Counted from the first letter of the stretch, positions 13,281-23,442 are shown. The stretch is DNA of 64,000 bases from Anthopleura xanthogrammica (GCA_964019055.1 OZ025215.1:6675770-6739769), one strand, 5' to 3'. Made by a program: numbers and translations. Notes: generated by a model not told the origin, from the sequence alone.

Positions 13281-16200
13281 GTATGTAGTGTTTTCATCGA
13301 AAATCTTACAATGTTACTTTTTTTGAGTTTTCAAATTAGAAAGCCGTTTTCAAATTATTTTTCTATTTACAGCCCTACCGGATTGAATCCCTATCAGCCA
13401 AGTGAAAGAACGACACAGGTATCATTAGTCATAATAATATCTACTTTTTAATTTATCTTGAATTATTCTTATTAAAAATATTTTTCAAACATTTGTTTCG
13501 GAAGGAATTAGGAGTGAGTATCGTAACCTTACCGTATCACCATATGATGCAATCTTGAGTTACGCCTTAAAGGGAAGACATTAAAAATAAGATTTAGTGA
13601 AAAAGCTCCTTCAGAATAATGTTTTGTATGTTTATTCGGTGCAATAGCCTCCTTTTTAAATTCCTTTTATCAACCTTATCTTACTAATTAATTAACCTAG
13701 CTTTCGGGCTACTAACACTGTAAACCCTGAAGATGGGCGAGGATCCCGAAAGCTAGGTTGAATAATAAAATAAGGTTGATGAAACATAACACTATTTTTC
13801 TCTTAATTCTTTATTCTATAAACAGTTACTGGATTTAATATTAATGACGTTTTTGTTACTTACCTTAAAGCTTGACGGCCATGGAAAAATTCAGTTTTCA
13901 AAGATAAAAGTAGACAGCCCTGTTGCACACGATCCAGAAGCAACAGTCATCACAATAGATGGAAGCCCCTCCAAGACAAATCGATGGGGAACCCCAGCTG
14001 ACCAAACAGTCCAAACTGCTGATTCAAGGAAGCCAGAAAATGTTGACGTTTCTATAAAAGTGAAAAAAGAAAACACTTATCACACCACAAGTGAAGAAAA
14101 ACATAAAAACGTTACAGTTATCAAACAATCTACTAGGACTGTGAGACAACAAAGCCACGAGAGTGTAGAAAGATCCTACAATCAAAGACTAGTTACGGAT
14201 TCCACCACAGAGAAGCCTAAGGCATATATTCGTGATTCTAAGATAACGCAATCCATGGATCAAGTTACCATGTCATCCCCACGACCAGATTCTCATGAAG
14301 AAACATATACTGGGAAACAAGTAATTACTGTAGGAAAGCAAAAACTACTTCAAATGGATAACGCTGGAACAGCTTTTGTAGATTTGAACATTCACCGTGG
14401 GCGAAAAGAAGACCAACACAAGCTCTGGAGAAGTCCTAGTGAACCTCAACAGGTAGACGGAACTGCTTATGTTGATGTAAGTTTCCAACACGGTGTTAAA
14501 GGCCAGCCAGGTAGCAAAACAAGGAAGTGGACTGTAGAGCAAGATGATAGCAAGTTTCCGAAAAGCAGTAAACAAAGAAATCAGAGAACAGCTTATGTCG
14601 ATGTTAATGTCAAAGACCAACAAAGGCCCCAGCAAGAAACCCAGAAAGGATTCAAATGGACTGTCCAAAACTCCGAAGATCAAAGGGACAGCAAGAATAC
14701 AAGAACTACAACTACCAGCCAACAAGATCAAGGAATTGCAATAGTTGATGTCAACGTTCACCATGAGCATCAGCCCCAGCAAGGATCTCAGAAAGGCTTC
14801 AAGTGGAATGTCCAAAACTCTGGAGATCGGAGAGAAAGCAGAACCACTGGTACTACAATTACCACCCAACAAGGTCAAGGAATTGCAATAGTCGATGTCA
14901 ATGTTCAACATGAGTATCAGCCCCAGCAAGGATCTCAGAAAGGCTTCAAGTGGAATGTCCAAAACTCTGGAGATCGGAGAGAAAGCAGGACCACGGGAAC
15001 CACAACTACAACCCAACAACATCAAGGAATGGCAATAGTTGGTGTCAACGTTCAGCATCAACATCAGCCCCAGCAAGGATCTCAAAAAGGCTTTAAATGG
15101 AATGTCCAAAAGTCTGAAGGTCAAAGAGATAGTAGGACCACTAGAACTACGACTACCACTCAACAAGGTCAAGGAATGGCAATAGTTGGTGTCAACGTTA
15201 AACATGAGCATCAGCCCCAGCAAGGATCTCAAAAAGGCTTCGAATGGAATGTCCAAGACTCTGAAGGTCAAAGAGATAGTAGGACCTCTAGAACTACGAC
15301 TACCACTCAACAAGGTCAAGGAATGGCAATAGTTGATGTCAACGTTCAACATGAGCATCAGCCCCAGCAAGGATCTCAAAAAGGCTTCGAATGGAATGTC
15401 CAAAACTCTGAAGGTCAAAGAGATAGTAGGACCTCTAGAACTACGACTACCACTCAACAAGGTCAAGGAATGGCAATAGTTGATGTCAACGTTCAACATG
15501 AGCATCAGCCCCAGCAAGGATCTCAAAAAGGCTTCGAATGGAATGTCCAAAACTCTGAAGGTCAAAGAGATAGTAGGACCTCTAGAACTACGAATACCAC
15601 TCAACAAAATCATGGAGCCACCATCTTTGATTTCAATGTTCCACAAGAAACTGCGCCTGGTAATAGGTGGGGAGCAACAAATACTGAACAGCAAAGATCG
15701 GGTTTTGGTACACAGGGTTATGGATCTACTTCTTTTGATGTTGACGTTCGTAATAATTCTGTCACCCAGCGAGAAAATCAGCAGTGGAAAGTCCAGAATA
15801 CCGGCCAGCAATCAAGGCATCCAAATCTCCAGGGCATAATTCAAGTTGATCAAATGTCTGTTTCTGGAGATCCACAATATTCGCAAGGACATCAGCAAAG
15901 TCAGCAAAGGGTGGGTCAATGGAGCGTAGATGCGCAGCATAATACAGAAAGTAAATACACTAGACAACAAAATCAGAAGACTACTCAGCACAGCTACGAA
16001 ACACAGCAAAGCGCCTCCTCATACCAGCAGAGTTTCCGTCAAGAAACAAAACAATATGGAGTTAGCCAGGGAGAACCAAACTTTCCAGCCCTTGTCCACA
16101 AAGATGGCAATTGGGAAGTTAGACGAATAAGCGTTGATGATAACAAACCTTTTGATACCCAGACATCCATGGAAGTGCAACCACTCGATAGGAAGGTCAC

Positions 16201-17197
16201 TTTGGGTGCAAACGACCACAACGCTTCACAGAGAAAAGAATTAATGAAAGAATTCAAGCAAAGGAGAAGTTTTGAAGATGTTAAAGACGATGGAACTCAC
16301 GTGAAACGCACTATAATAACCAGCGGCGGAACAAGTTATGATAAACCAGGAAGTGAATTTTCAACCCGAAAAATTCAGGAACAAATTGTCATGACTAAAA
16401 GGTAAAATTCCAATATCTTTGGATGTTGATAAATTTTCATTGTTTTATAATCCATAAAAATGTCAAAAATATAAAGATTTCCCTGAAATGATCTGCCCCC
16501 GACAGAAATTGCTTTGGTTGAAAGGATTTGGCTATAGAGGCCTCGCACCATAACGTGACGGCCACCATGAGGGATGGCAGGAGCAATAGAGTCTTTTCCC
16601 CTGGAAAACTGAATTCTTTCTCATGTAAATCAGATTAGACCAGATTCAATTGTTCCTGTCTCCTCTTATGGCTGCCATCACGTTATGGTGCAAAGTCTCT
16701 ATATGGTTTGATTTGTCAGTATCTTGTCAGTATTTAGATATCAATTACCGTAGACCTATTAGTCCCCTTCGATCATGAAGGTTTCCTTTGCATCATGAAA
16801 GGTAGCCGTGCCTTTGCATCGAAGCGAGACGAAAGGGGAGTTTGCAAGGATAGACCATTTTTAGAACACCTTGGACAATTATTCACATATCACTAACATT
16901 GCAAGCTAACCGTTCGTCTCGCTTCGATGCAAAGGCCCGGCTACTTTTCAAGGTGACGCAGGAAACTGTGAAAGGGAATATTGTATGTCCAACCATAGAC
17001 CAAGACCAAAGAAGCTTGTGTTTACTGGTTTGGAAAGCAAATACGACAGCATGCATTCTTAAATGATTATACATTTAAGCTATGATCTTTTTGCCAATCA
17101 ATGAATACCCTCTTGCAGTCTACGCGTTTAGGTTCTTTTAGTTTGTTCAAGATTGTTTTGCTAATGGCAATCGTTTTATCTTTCTTACAGAAGCTGA
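259..17197 (+). CDS. Gene 1: giant PEVK-like tandem-repeat protein (spliced, four coding exons)
   Basis: The coding exons are 259-13280, 13373-13418, 13895-16401 and 17191-17197, giving about 5193 residues. I do not recognise the family. Order in the protein: N-terminal Ser/Thr/Gln-rich region (residues 1-610, four degenerate repeats), a charged linker (610-808), about 45 units of 75 residues (809 to about 4145), degenerate short units (to about 4310), a VDVDVNV motif, then a Gln/Thr-rich part with seven 49-residue repeats and a conserved tail. The first residues are MAVRIKRQ, with no signal peptide or membrane segment, so a cytoplasmic or cytoskeletal protein is likely. The ATG has A at -3 and G at +4 and is shared with gene 2. 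Joins were chosen because exon phases (2, 0, 2) and all sites match the paralog at 25978-52029. The role is unknown; an elastic or linker function is inferred from composition only. Confidence 0.85.
650..2085 (+). repeat. Gene 1 N-terminal degenerate repeats (four units of about 115-123 residues)
   Basis: Four units begin near 655, 1008, 1360 and 1729. Each has a GSxxTY start, a GYxT stretch, a run like SQKxTKxxQxxKT about 45 residues in, and a Ser-rich block after HHE or an equivalent. Gene 2 carries the same set from about 26375 to 27790. They are rich in Ser, Thr, Gln and His and probably disordered. Confidence 0.65.
2683..12700 (+). repeat. Gene 1 coding array: about 45 units of 225 bp (75 residues)
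   Basis: The PKKL-type codons recur at 2683 + 225n from n=0 to n=44 (12583) with no phase slip. One consensus unit has 16 E, 11 K, 10 P and 3 V of 75 residues. The 17 acidic and 17 basic residues balance, and there is no Cys or Trp. Two unit types occur. The common one has LTMPEF and IETKKLD; the rarer has LKIPQF and IESNKLD (for example near 6061, 6511, 7861, 9436 and 11461). A unit splits into module A (PKKL... to ...EPVK, 47 residues) and module B (PRKLQTEF... to ...EEPQK, 28 residues). Confidence 0.95.
12715..13190 (+). repeat. Gene 1 degenerate short units closing the array
   Basis: After the regular array come A-like units of about 46 residues with no B module between them (QPKKLIVPEFG and QPKKLNIEQLG starts). 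A diverged B and A pair follows (PRKLRSEF and PRKLIIPQFG). Gene 2 has four short units of this kind (47200-47700) and the same closing pair. These edge units have escaped the homogenisation seen inside the array. Confidence 0.75.
13373..13418 (+). CDS. Gene 1, 46-base mini-exon 3
   Basis: An acceptor (TTTACAG) ends at 13372 and a donor (CAG|GTATCA) follows 13418. The exon enters in phase 2 and leaves in phase 0, completing a Gly codon and adding 15 residues that end in SERTTQ. Gene 2 has the same 46-base exon at 48142-48187 with conserved ends. It is too short to appear as an ORF. Confidence 0.8.
13419..13894 (+). other. Gene 1 intron 3
   Basis: A 476-base intron whose flanks align with the 1190-base gene 2 intron (48188-49377), for example the shared stretch from about 13588 to 13665. 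It differs by a foldback insertion at 13670-13779. About 28 extra bases before the AG also push the pyrimidine tract away from the acceptor used in gene 2. Confidence 0.65.
13670..13779 (+). mobile_element. Small foldback element in gene 1 intron 3
   Basis: The ends TCAACCTTA and TAAGGTTGA are inverted, and inside them AACCTAGCTTTCGGG pairs perfectly with CCCGAAAGCTAGGTT. The loop holds CTGAAGA, which with the later GAAA recalls a hammerhead core. The element is absent from the matching gene 2 intron. Confidence 0.55.
13895..16401 (+). CDS. Gene 1, Gln/Thr-rich exon 4
   Basis: This 2507-base exon continues gene 1 in phase 0 from the mini-exon. The acceptor (TTCAG|TTTTC) is shared with gene 2 at 49377. 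It encodes a conserved start (FSKIKVDSPV), a charged region, seven 49-residue repeats, then a Gln/Ser-rich stretch and a tail with a WEVRR motif and an FKQRRSFEDV motif. An alternative in-frame acceptor at 13870 would add eight residues (LDGHGKIQ). The open frame would stop at 16403-16405, but the stop overlaps a donor (AAAAG|GTAAAA), so splicing to 17191 is preferred. Confidence 0.8.
14600..15628 (+). repeat. Gene 1 exon 4 array: seven units of 147 bp (49 residues)
   Basis: Units start at 14600 + 147n, marked by GAT codons of a (D/G)VNV core. Each unit carries VNV, QPQQGSQKG, a single Trp in the context FxWNVQ, and a Thr-rich end. Single degenerate copies flank it: a VDLN and a VDVS unit before, a FDFN and a FDVD unit after. 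Units 5 to 7 are almost identical. Confidence 0.93.
16533..16703 (+). mobile_element. MITE-like inverted repeat in gene 1 intron 4
   Basis: About 39-base imperfect inverted arms surround a unique centre. GCACCATAACGTGA on the left is inverted as TCACGTTATGGTGC on the right, and both ends read TATAGAG or CTCTATA. It has no coding capacity and is absent from the paralogous intron. Confidence 0.65.
16763..16977 (+). mobile_element. Second foldback element in gene 1 intron 4
   Basis: Arms of about 70 bases (16763-16833 and 16913-16977) are inverted copies. The best part is CCTTTGCATCGAAGCGAGAC on the left and its complement at 16915-16935. The centre is about 80 bases. It is absent from gene 2. 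Confidence 0.65.
17191..17197 (+). CDS. Gene 1, terminal 7-base coding exon
   Basis: Joining 16401 to 17191 gives AGA AGC TGA, so the protein ends KRS. Gene 2 gives the same end at 52023-52029. Without splicing, the in-frame TAA at 16403 would end the protein one residue earlier, at KR. Confidence 0.6.
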
Positions 17198-17560
17198 GCT
17201 AAATGCCTTTATCACCAACAAATTGGATTATTGCAACTCCCTACTAATACGACTTTTGCGTGATTGTTACTGGAGGGCAAAAAAGCGACTTTATAGAATG
17301 CAGATAAATGGTTCTTGAAAGTATGATCACACCAATGTTACGCGAAATTCACTAGCTAGCAGTTGAAAAACCTATTATTTTCAATGTTTTACTGTTCAAT
17401 TTCAAGTGTCTTAACAAATTGGTTCCATCGTTATGGCCGACCTCGTGGAATACAAACTCTACTCGAACATTGCGTTCCAGCTCAAAGCAGTTATTGGTCA
17501 TCGCTCACTCCAATACCAAAGAAGACAGAACGTTCTTCCAGTTTTTGTACTCTAACTTCA
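17198..17560 (+). pseudogene. Decayed CR1/L2-type LINE reverse transcriptase fragment
   Basis: Directly after the gene 1 stop, translations in shifting frames give NKLDYCNSLL, then a block equivalent to YDHxTPxLxxxHxLxVxxxIxF, then NKLVPSL. These are the order and wording of the C-terminal part of CR1/L2/Jockey-like reverse transcriptases. Stops and frame changes show that it is dead. It may form part of the gene 1 3' untranslated region; gene 2 lacks it. Confidence 0.65.
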
Positions 17561-17603
17561 TATTTATAAAATATAAAAGTCTTTATACTTGATTCATCAT
17601 ATT

Positions 17604-18250
17604 ACTACGAAGTACGGACTGTAAATCTTCGAAGATCCTTTTATTGGGAACGCCATCGTTCGACAGAACACCACTTTCACATACGACACATCATAACATT
17701 CACTGGTGGTTCAAGCATCGTGCAAACTATGTAGGCTCTACCTCAAATGAGTTCGAGATTAGATTTCGTAACGTATGCTATTAACCACAAAAAGATGTGT
17801 GAAGTTGCAACACATTTTTACAGTAAAAAAATCAATTTCATTTTTAATGTTGCAAGAAGCTTCTAACTATAGAGAAGCTTTTTGGGCAGCTCAATTACAT
17901 AATTTATACCCTTATGGCTTAACGAAAGACAAGAATTTAGATAATACTTTTTAATAACGTGTAAATTCCATCATTAATTTTAATTTCAATAATTTGTCTC
18001 TAACTTTGACCCTGTACATACATATATATTTTAGCTTCGTTTTAAGTTTAATTTTTATTATACTGATAAAGACCAAAGGTCGAAACATTTATTAAAATTT
18101 TTAAAGCCAGACTATTTGATTGTTGCTTTTCTTCCTTTCTACTTTATTCTTCACATAACTACAAAGTGTAGACTGTGGATCCTCGAGGATCCTTCTAGTG
18201 GGAACGCCATCCTTCGACTGAACACCTATTTCATATTCGACATACAGCGA
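17604..18250 (+). repeat. Pair of direct repeats of about 89 bases
   Basis: 17604-17692 and 18158-18246 align at roughly 80 percent by eye, both containing GGGAACGCCATC followed by TTCGAC. They may be the two ends of one inserted element or two copies of a dispersed repeat. The segment between them holds a CTGATAA...GGTCGAAAC motif near 18062-18085. Confidence 0.5.
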
Positions 18251-21200
18251 TTTGCAAAAATTCGGTCATAGGAATATATTTTTTGTAAGGGGAGGAAGAG
18301 GATGTGGTCTCGCACTAAATTTTATTTCAAAATGTCTAAATCATAGAAACCCATGCCAAATAAGCCATTAGACCCTTTTCAAGACACGACCGGATACGCG
18401 TTTACTAGCCAAAGCCTCGGTTTGGATATATATTTTTGGGAATATAAGTATCGCCGGTGACAATCTCCCACTTGCCATGACGTAAATTTTGTTCAAATAC
18501 TTTAGGGCACGCTAGTCTAGAAATCATTCGTGTTGCTCCTATATAATATTACGTGACAAAACAAAAGCCCCTTTTCAAGTTCAAAAACAAAAGTTCAAGA
18601 GAAATGGGCATTTATTGCTTTTATCATATTTATCTGTTGCTCATGCTTGTGAGGTCGACGCCATTAAACTTTCTTTTATCTGATTAATTATCTCTAATGA
18701 ATTGGTAATTAAACCGTGGGAACAAGATTTACTTTGTTGATTTTCGAAGTGACAGTCGAAATATTATTGGAATTCCAGTATACAATAACATTTTTCTATT
18801 TATATTATTGCCTCATAATAGTTAAGATATAGTAGTTTCAGCAATATTACTTTGTTATTTTGTATGACAGTCGTTACAGCGGTGGTCCCTTTCTCTTGTT
18901 GTATAACTATTTTACCTATTTATTACTGGACCAAGTGGCAACTAATTGAGAAGCCCCGTTGGTCTTTTCCCAGAGATCTCAGATAATTCTTTTTGCCTCA
19001 TGTAGCTTAAAATTCAAAAATTGATAAGGTTTAGTAAACCATTTTTGACCACAACACAAAGTTCTGCACCTGTAGAATTTTTGACCAGCACTTGGTCGTC
19101 ATCTGCAGTACATGAAAAGTGTTGATCAAAAGTTTTAAAAATCTTAATAATTTCATATATCTAAACACAGATGAGCATTCATAAAAGTAGCTTAAGCTTT
19201 AAGTTTTCTTGAAGCGGAGTTTAACTCCTGGGAGATAAGCCATTTCGAAGCTAAGGGAACTACCGACTTGAACAGTTTCGAATTAGTTCCTTCATTTTTG
19301 AACAGCATATTACTCTAAACGGCAAACGATTGCGAGCAAGGTCAAGTGACTGAAAACGCAAATAGAATAAGAATTGGACGCGTCATAACATAGGACTTCT
19401 ATTAGTATTCTGCTGATGATCTTAATAATATCGTGTCATCATACTGGTATGAAGCAAAATGTCAACAATGAAAAATCCTTGATGCATAACACTGACACAA
19501 CTTTATGAGTCCTGATTAACGTTTATTTTCATGCGCCACCAGAAAAAAATGTACTCGACAAAAAACGTTTTGATTGCTACATGAGTGATTCCCTTTTGAA
19601 GCAATGTACATCACAGCCTTACATCAAGTCACGAAAAAATACGATTTTATTTTTATCGAGAAATAGAAAATGCTGTACACTATCGAATTCTGAATTTCTT
19701 GATCGTCATTGATAATTGATAAGAAAGAGTACACGAGCGGACGCTTAAAAAGATTGTGATTTATGAGAGTCTTTTATCATCTTTTTGTATTTTGATTTAT
19801 TACTATTCACGATATTGCCCCTAACACTTAGCCTTGTGTTCATTACACTTATCGTAATTGGTCTTTGAACCCCAAGTATGTAGTCGATATCATTTAAATA
19901 CCTATTCTTCTATATCCAAAAGCCGAAATTTCGGCTAAAAATTAACAAAACAAACAAAAATAAGAAAAAAGTGATATCGTGGCGATCAGAGTTGAACTTT
20001 TCGTCCAGAAATGAAAAGGAATTTTTGTCGTTTTCGTCATGTTTTAAAATACTATTTAATTTTCCCCATTACTGTATATTTCTTTATTGTCACAACCACA
20101 TTCATTTGGATTGTACTAGTATATTCACTAGGAATTATAAGACGTCAGTTGTAGTTTACAATTCAAAAATCAAAGTTTTGGAGGGTGACGCGAAGCTTCA
20201 TCAAAGGTTAACGATGTCTAATTAATCATAATTGGGTGAACTTCTCAAAAGAACTTGTTTCATGATTATCATCTGATAATAAAAACCCCACTCATCACGT
20301 TATCATTCAATCATATAATATTTCATACACAAAAACGTTTCTCCTATGCCGTTTCATCTCAGTAGAACATTTCCAATCATTTTGTACCCCTTGCCCACCC
20401 CTCCCTTCCAAACACATTTTTTCGACAGATTGCAAATATTAAGGAATAAAGTTTGGACAATGATTTTACAATAACCTCGGATAATTGGACTTGGATTTTG
20501 CCAACACGTCTGTAGACAGAATATTCTAGAAAAGTCTTTGCAGAAAGTCAATGAAATCAATGCCAATATTGCATTTGTGGAGTATGAGTGACAGAATTAA
20601 TGGCTTAAGATATTCAATGAACAGATAATCGATACCAATAGAATTATCACCATTATTCCATTATCAATGCCCAATAATACTTCCTTGCATACAAATATAC
20701 AAAAAAAGATAATTCAAAATCCAAACACACTATGTAAAAGATAATGCTCTTCCGCAATTAGAAGCTTGTTTCCGGAAGCGCAATATAACATTGCCATGAC
20801 AACTAGGAGTCTAAATATTAAATGTTTTGATTGATATCACAGAACCTTACACACGTTATAGGCAGGCACATTCTAAAAAAATATCATCTACATAATTAGG
20901 AATAAATAATCTTTAATCAATAAATGAGCGAAGCAAACACGCAATGATAAGTTCGGCAATTGTGCAATTTTGTTACTAAGAATGATTTGTGCTTATTTAT
21001 AGTCTGTAACACATCTCTATGTGCTGGGGACCCATTTATATATTAAGTATTTATTGGCTATACAAAAGATATGTATTTCGTTGCTTGACACCTGGCCTTA
21101 GTGGGCTTATTCCTGCTCTAAAATATCTTGCACAGCAGTAGGTAAAACTGGAACTGCCGTGAAACAGAGGCAAAATACAAACACATACTCTTATGTATCC

Positions 21201-21330
21201 ACATGGAAAATACTGTTGGTGAGCCAATTTCACTTTGTGGCACTTCGCATTACTTTAGCATTGAACAAGTGGGCACGTACATTCATTTACCAAGTCATCT
21301 GGAAAACTCTAAATCAACCATAGTCCACTG
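18251..21330. other. Intergenic spacer between gene 1 and gene 2
   Basis: AT-rich DNA in which I see no supported gene. The only short features noted are a perfect 16-base palindrome at 19921-19936 and scattered simple AT tracts. Short open frames here have no repeat, domain or paralog support. Confidence 0.5.
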
Positions 21331-21334
21331 CACT

Positions 21335-21371
21335 TTAAAAATGCTAATCACTACTCAAAGCCTCCCACTTT
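21335..21371 (+). promoter_or_regulatory. Predicted core promoter of gene 2
   Basis: GCACTTTAAAAATGC matches GCACTTTATAAATGC upstream of gene 3. In both, CCTCCCACTT begins exactly 26 bases after the TATA-like motif (21361 here, 55561 there), where a start site would be expected. The spacing conservation between otherwise diverged flanks supports a shared core promoter. Confidence 0.5.
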
Positions 21372-21480
21372 CTGAATCATTTACAGACGCTAACCCTAGC
21401 GTAGCTTTGCTCGAAAAGAAACTACTAACAACAGCCTAAGAAAACGCCAGGCAAGAGGAGGAAAGCCAAAATTATTCAAA
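21361..21480 (+). other. Predicted non-coding exon 1 of gene 2
   Basis: About 120 bases from the predicted start to a donor, AAA|GTGAGTAC at 21481. The gene 3 counterpart is at 55561-55688 with CAAG|GTAAGTAC. The ends are conserved but the middle is diverged. Transcript data would be needed to confirm it. Confidence 0.45.
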
Positions 21481-23442
21481 GTGAGTACAAAGTTTATATT
21501 GTTACTCCTAATTGTTAGAATCTTAGATTAATAATAACTTTGTGATGCATCCCCGTGGAGCTTAGCAGAGTTTAAATATTTTTGTGAAGTTTGAAGTCTA
21601 GAATTGAGCGAGTGGACTAATTAGTCAAAAATCGTTCAAGTGGACTGATCAAATATTGTCCAAAGATTGGGAAAAAAACTTTCTGCCTTTTTTTTCGTTA
21701 TTTCTTGTCGTACCAATGAAAAAAAAACGCAAATCTATTATTTTATTTTGTTTTTGTTTTGGCTCTGTCTTCCAAAGGAATATAGTATGAAGAGCAAGTG
21801 TTCTCACTGACTAACATGCCAATAGTTTCACATGAAGTGTTTCGGGATTCATGATTATTTGTCTTAGTTGCTTCAAATTGTAGAGACAACTGTAGGAAAA
21901 TTTCGACAACGAATGACTAGAATATCTACTTAAATGTACGTATTGGAGGGGGAGGGGTAGGGGCAGAGCGACAATAATGAAGTGGTTCAAATGTCTGGAC
22001 TCAACCGGGTTTCAAATTAGCCGAACTGATTTCACACAGCGAAAAATGAAGGTCATACGAAGGTCGACGTTTGGCTAGTTGAGTCTGAATTATTGAATTT
22101 GAAAAAAAAGAGTGTTTACACTTAGAACAGTGGGGAAGAGAGACGTTTTTATCAGGATTTGAATTAATTTGACGCAAGACTCAACCATCCGAAATTGGCT
22201 TTAATGACCAAATATACAATGAGTTTCATGCAATTCTTGCCACGTCCTTAATTTCTTAATTTTCCCATGTCCAGTAATGACTGCCATTTCTATTTTATAT
22301 AGTGTAAAATATTTGCAAATAATCCAATCTATTCCTCTAGTACGATATTCCATTCATCGGTATCCTCCGAAAGTGACGTAAACGAACATTCTGGGTCATA
22401 TGCCTAGAAACACAACACATCAAAATACGACTTTTGTTTTCACCAAGAATAACATGCTTCTCAGCTCCAGTAAACATCAATTTAACGTTATTTTTCCTTC
22501 GTACGAGGAATTTTTTGGGGCAAGGGAGGACAAAGTCTAAGACATAGTACAAACGGGCCTTAAGTTTAAGTTAGTGTTTGCTTCTAGAGAAGACTTGAAA
22601 AATTATATTTTCAAGATTATATTTCTAGGAATTTAAATAAAGCTTGACTGGTCATGCAAATCTAAATTAGTTAACATCAAAATGAGAAAGCAGTGAAGAA
22701 AACCGTTTCTAGAATTTCTCACAAGTGCTTCCTGATAAGTGCTAACATGTCCTAGTTAATTTTTTCATATTTGTTTTTCGTTTTTCGAATGCTCTTCTAA
22801 CCAAGTCAAAAGATAGCGTTACTTGATCAGATATAAAATGCAATGGGGCAAAACTAATGACCTTAGCAGAGTCAAACGAATATGTCTGTAACACGTAAGG
22901 TTATAATAGGACCACTTGCTGTAGCAGTAACGACAACGTAAGAATTAGAAATAGTTTAATAGCGAGGGGAAATAATCTAATACATTTTTATAAAACCATA
23001 TACTATATGCATACTTGCTACTACAATGTATATAATTGAAAATAATGACTTTGAAAGTCGTAGATTGAAGCTATAGGTTCTCAAAGTTTCAAACCACATT
23101 CACTAGCTGAGATATAAACAAAACAAAACAAAGAACCCTAAAAAAGCAAATTGCCAGAAGTACTCTTCCTACTTCAAGTTCATTACTCATAAATTAAGTT
23201 CACTGCTCATAAAATACCGATACATCTTTTTATTATCTTTTTTGTTTATTTCTATGTAAGTTGATTGCATTAATTGGCAACACAAGTTCACGGCACGCAT
23301 CGAATGTTCCGGTGCCATCAGGTAGCCAAAGCGTTTGTTGTGTGGTTGTAACACAGAAGTATGGATATGTCAGAGTGATCATAGTTAGGAACTGATGTTT
23401 AGGGGTCTTTTAGTATCATTCTGCTACAACTAAAGAATATAC

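Larger units (their letters stand above)
16402..17190 (+). other. Gene 1 intron 4
   Basis: The donor GTAAAA follows 16401 and the acceptor TTTCTTACAG ends at 17190. Gene 2 has the same donor and acceptor around a 264-base intron (51759-52022). The extra length in gene 1 is mostly two foldback insertions (16533-16703 and 16763-16977). Confidence 0.65.

Noticed and set aside
14345..15811. 488-codon antisense open frame opposite gene 1 exon 4, and a 433-codon one at 49867-51168
   Set aside because: The 147-bp period is a multiple of three, so one stop-free antisense frame is copied through the array. The sense frame has conserved splicing and conserved tails.
21945..21967. G-quadruplex candidate
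   Set aside because: Only three runs of four or more G are present, plus a GG, so a stable four-run quadruplex is not supported.
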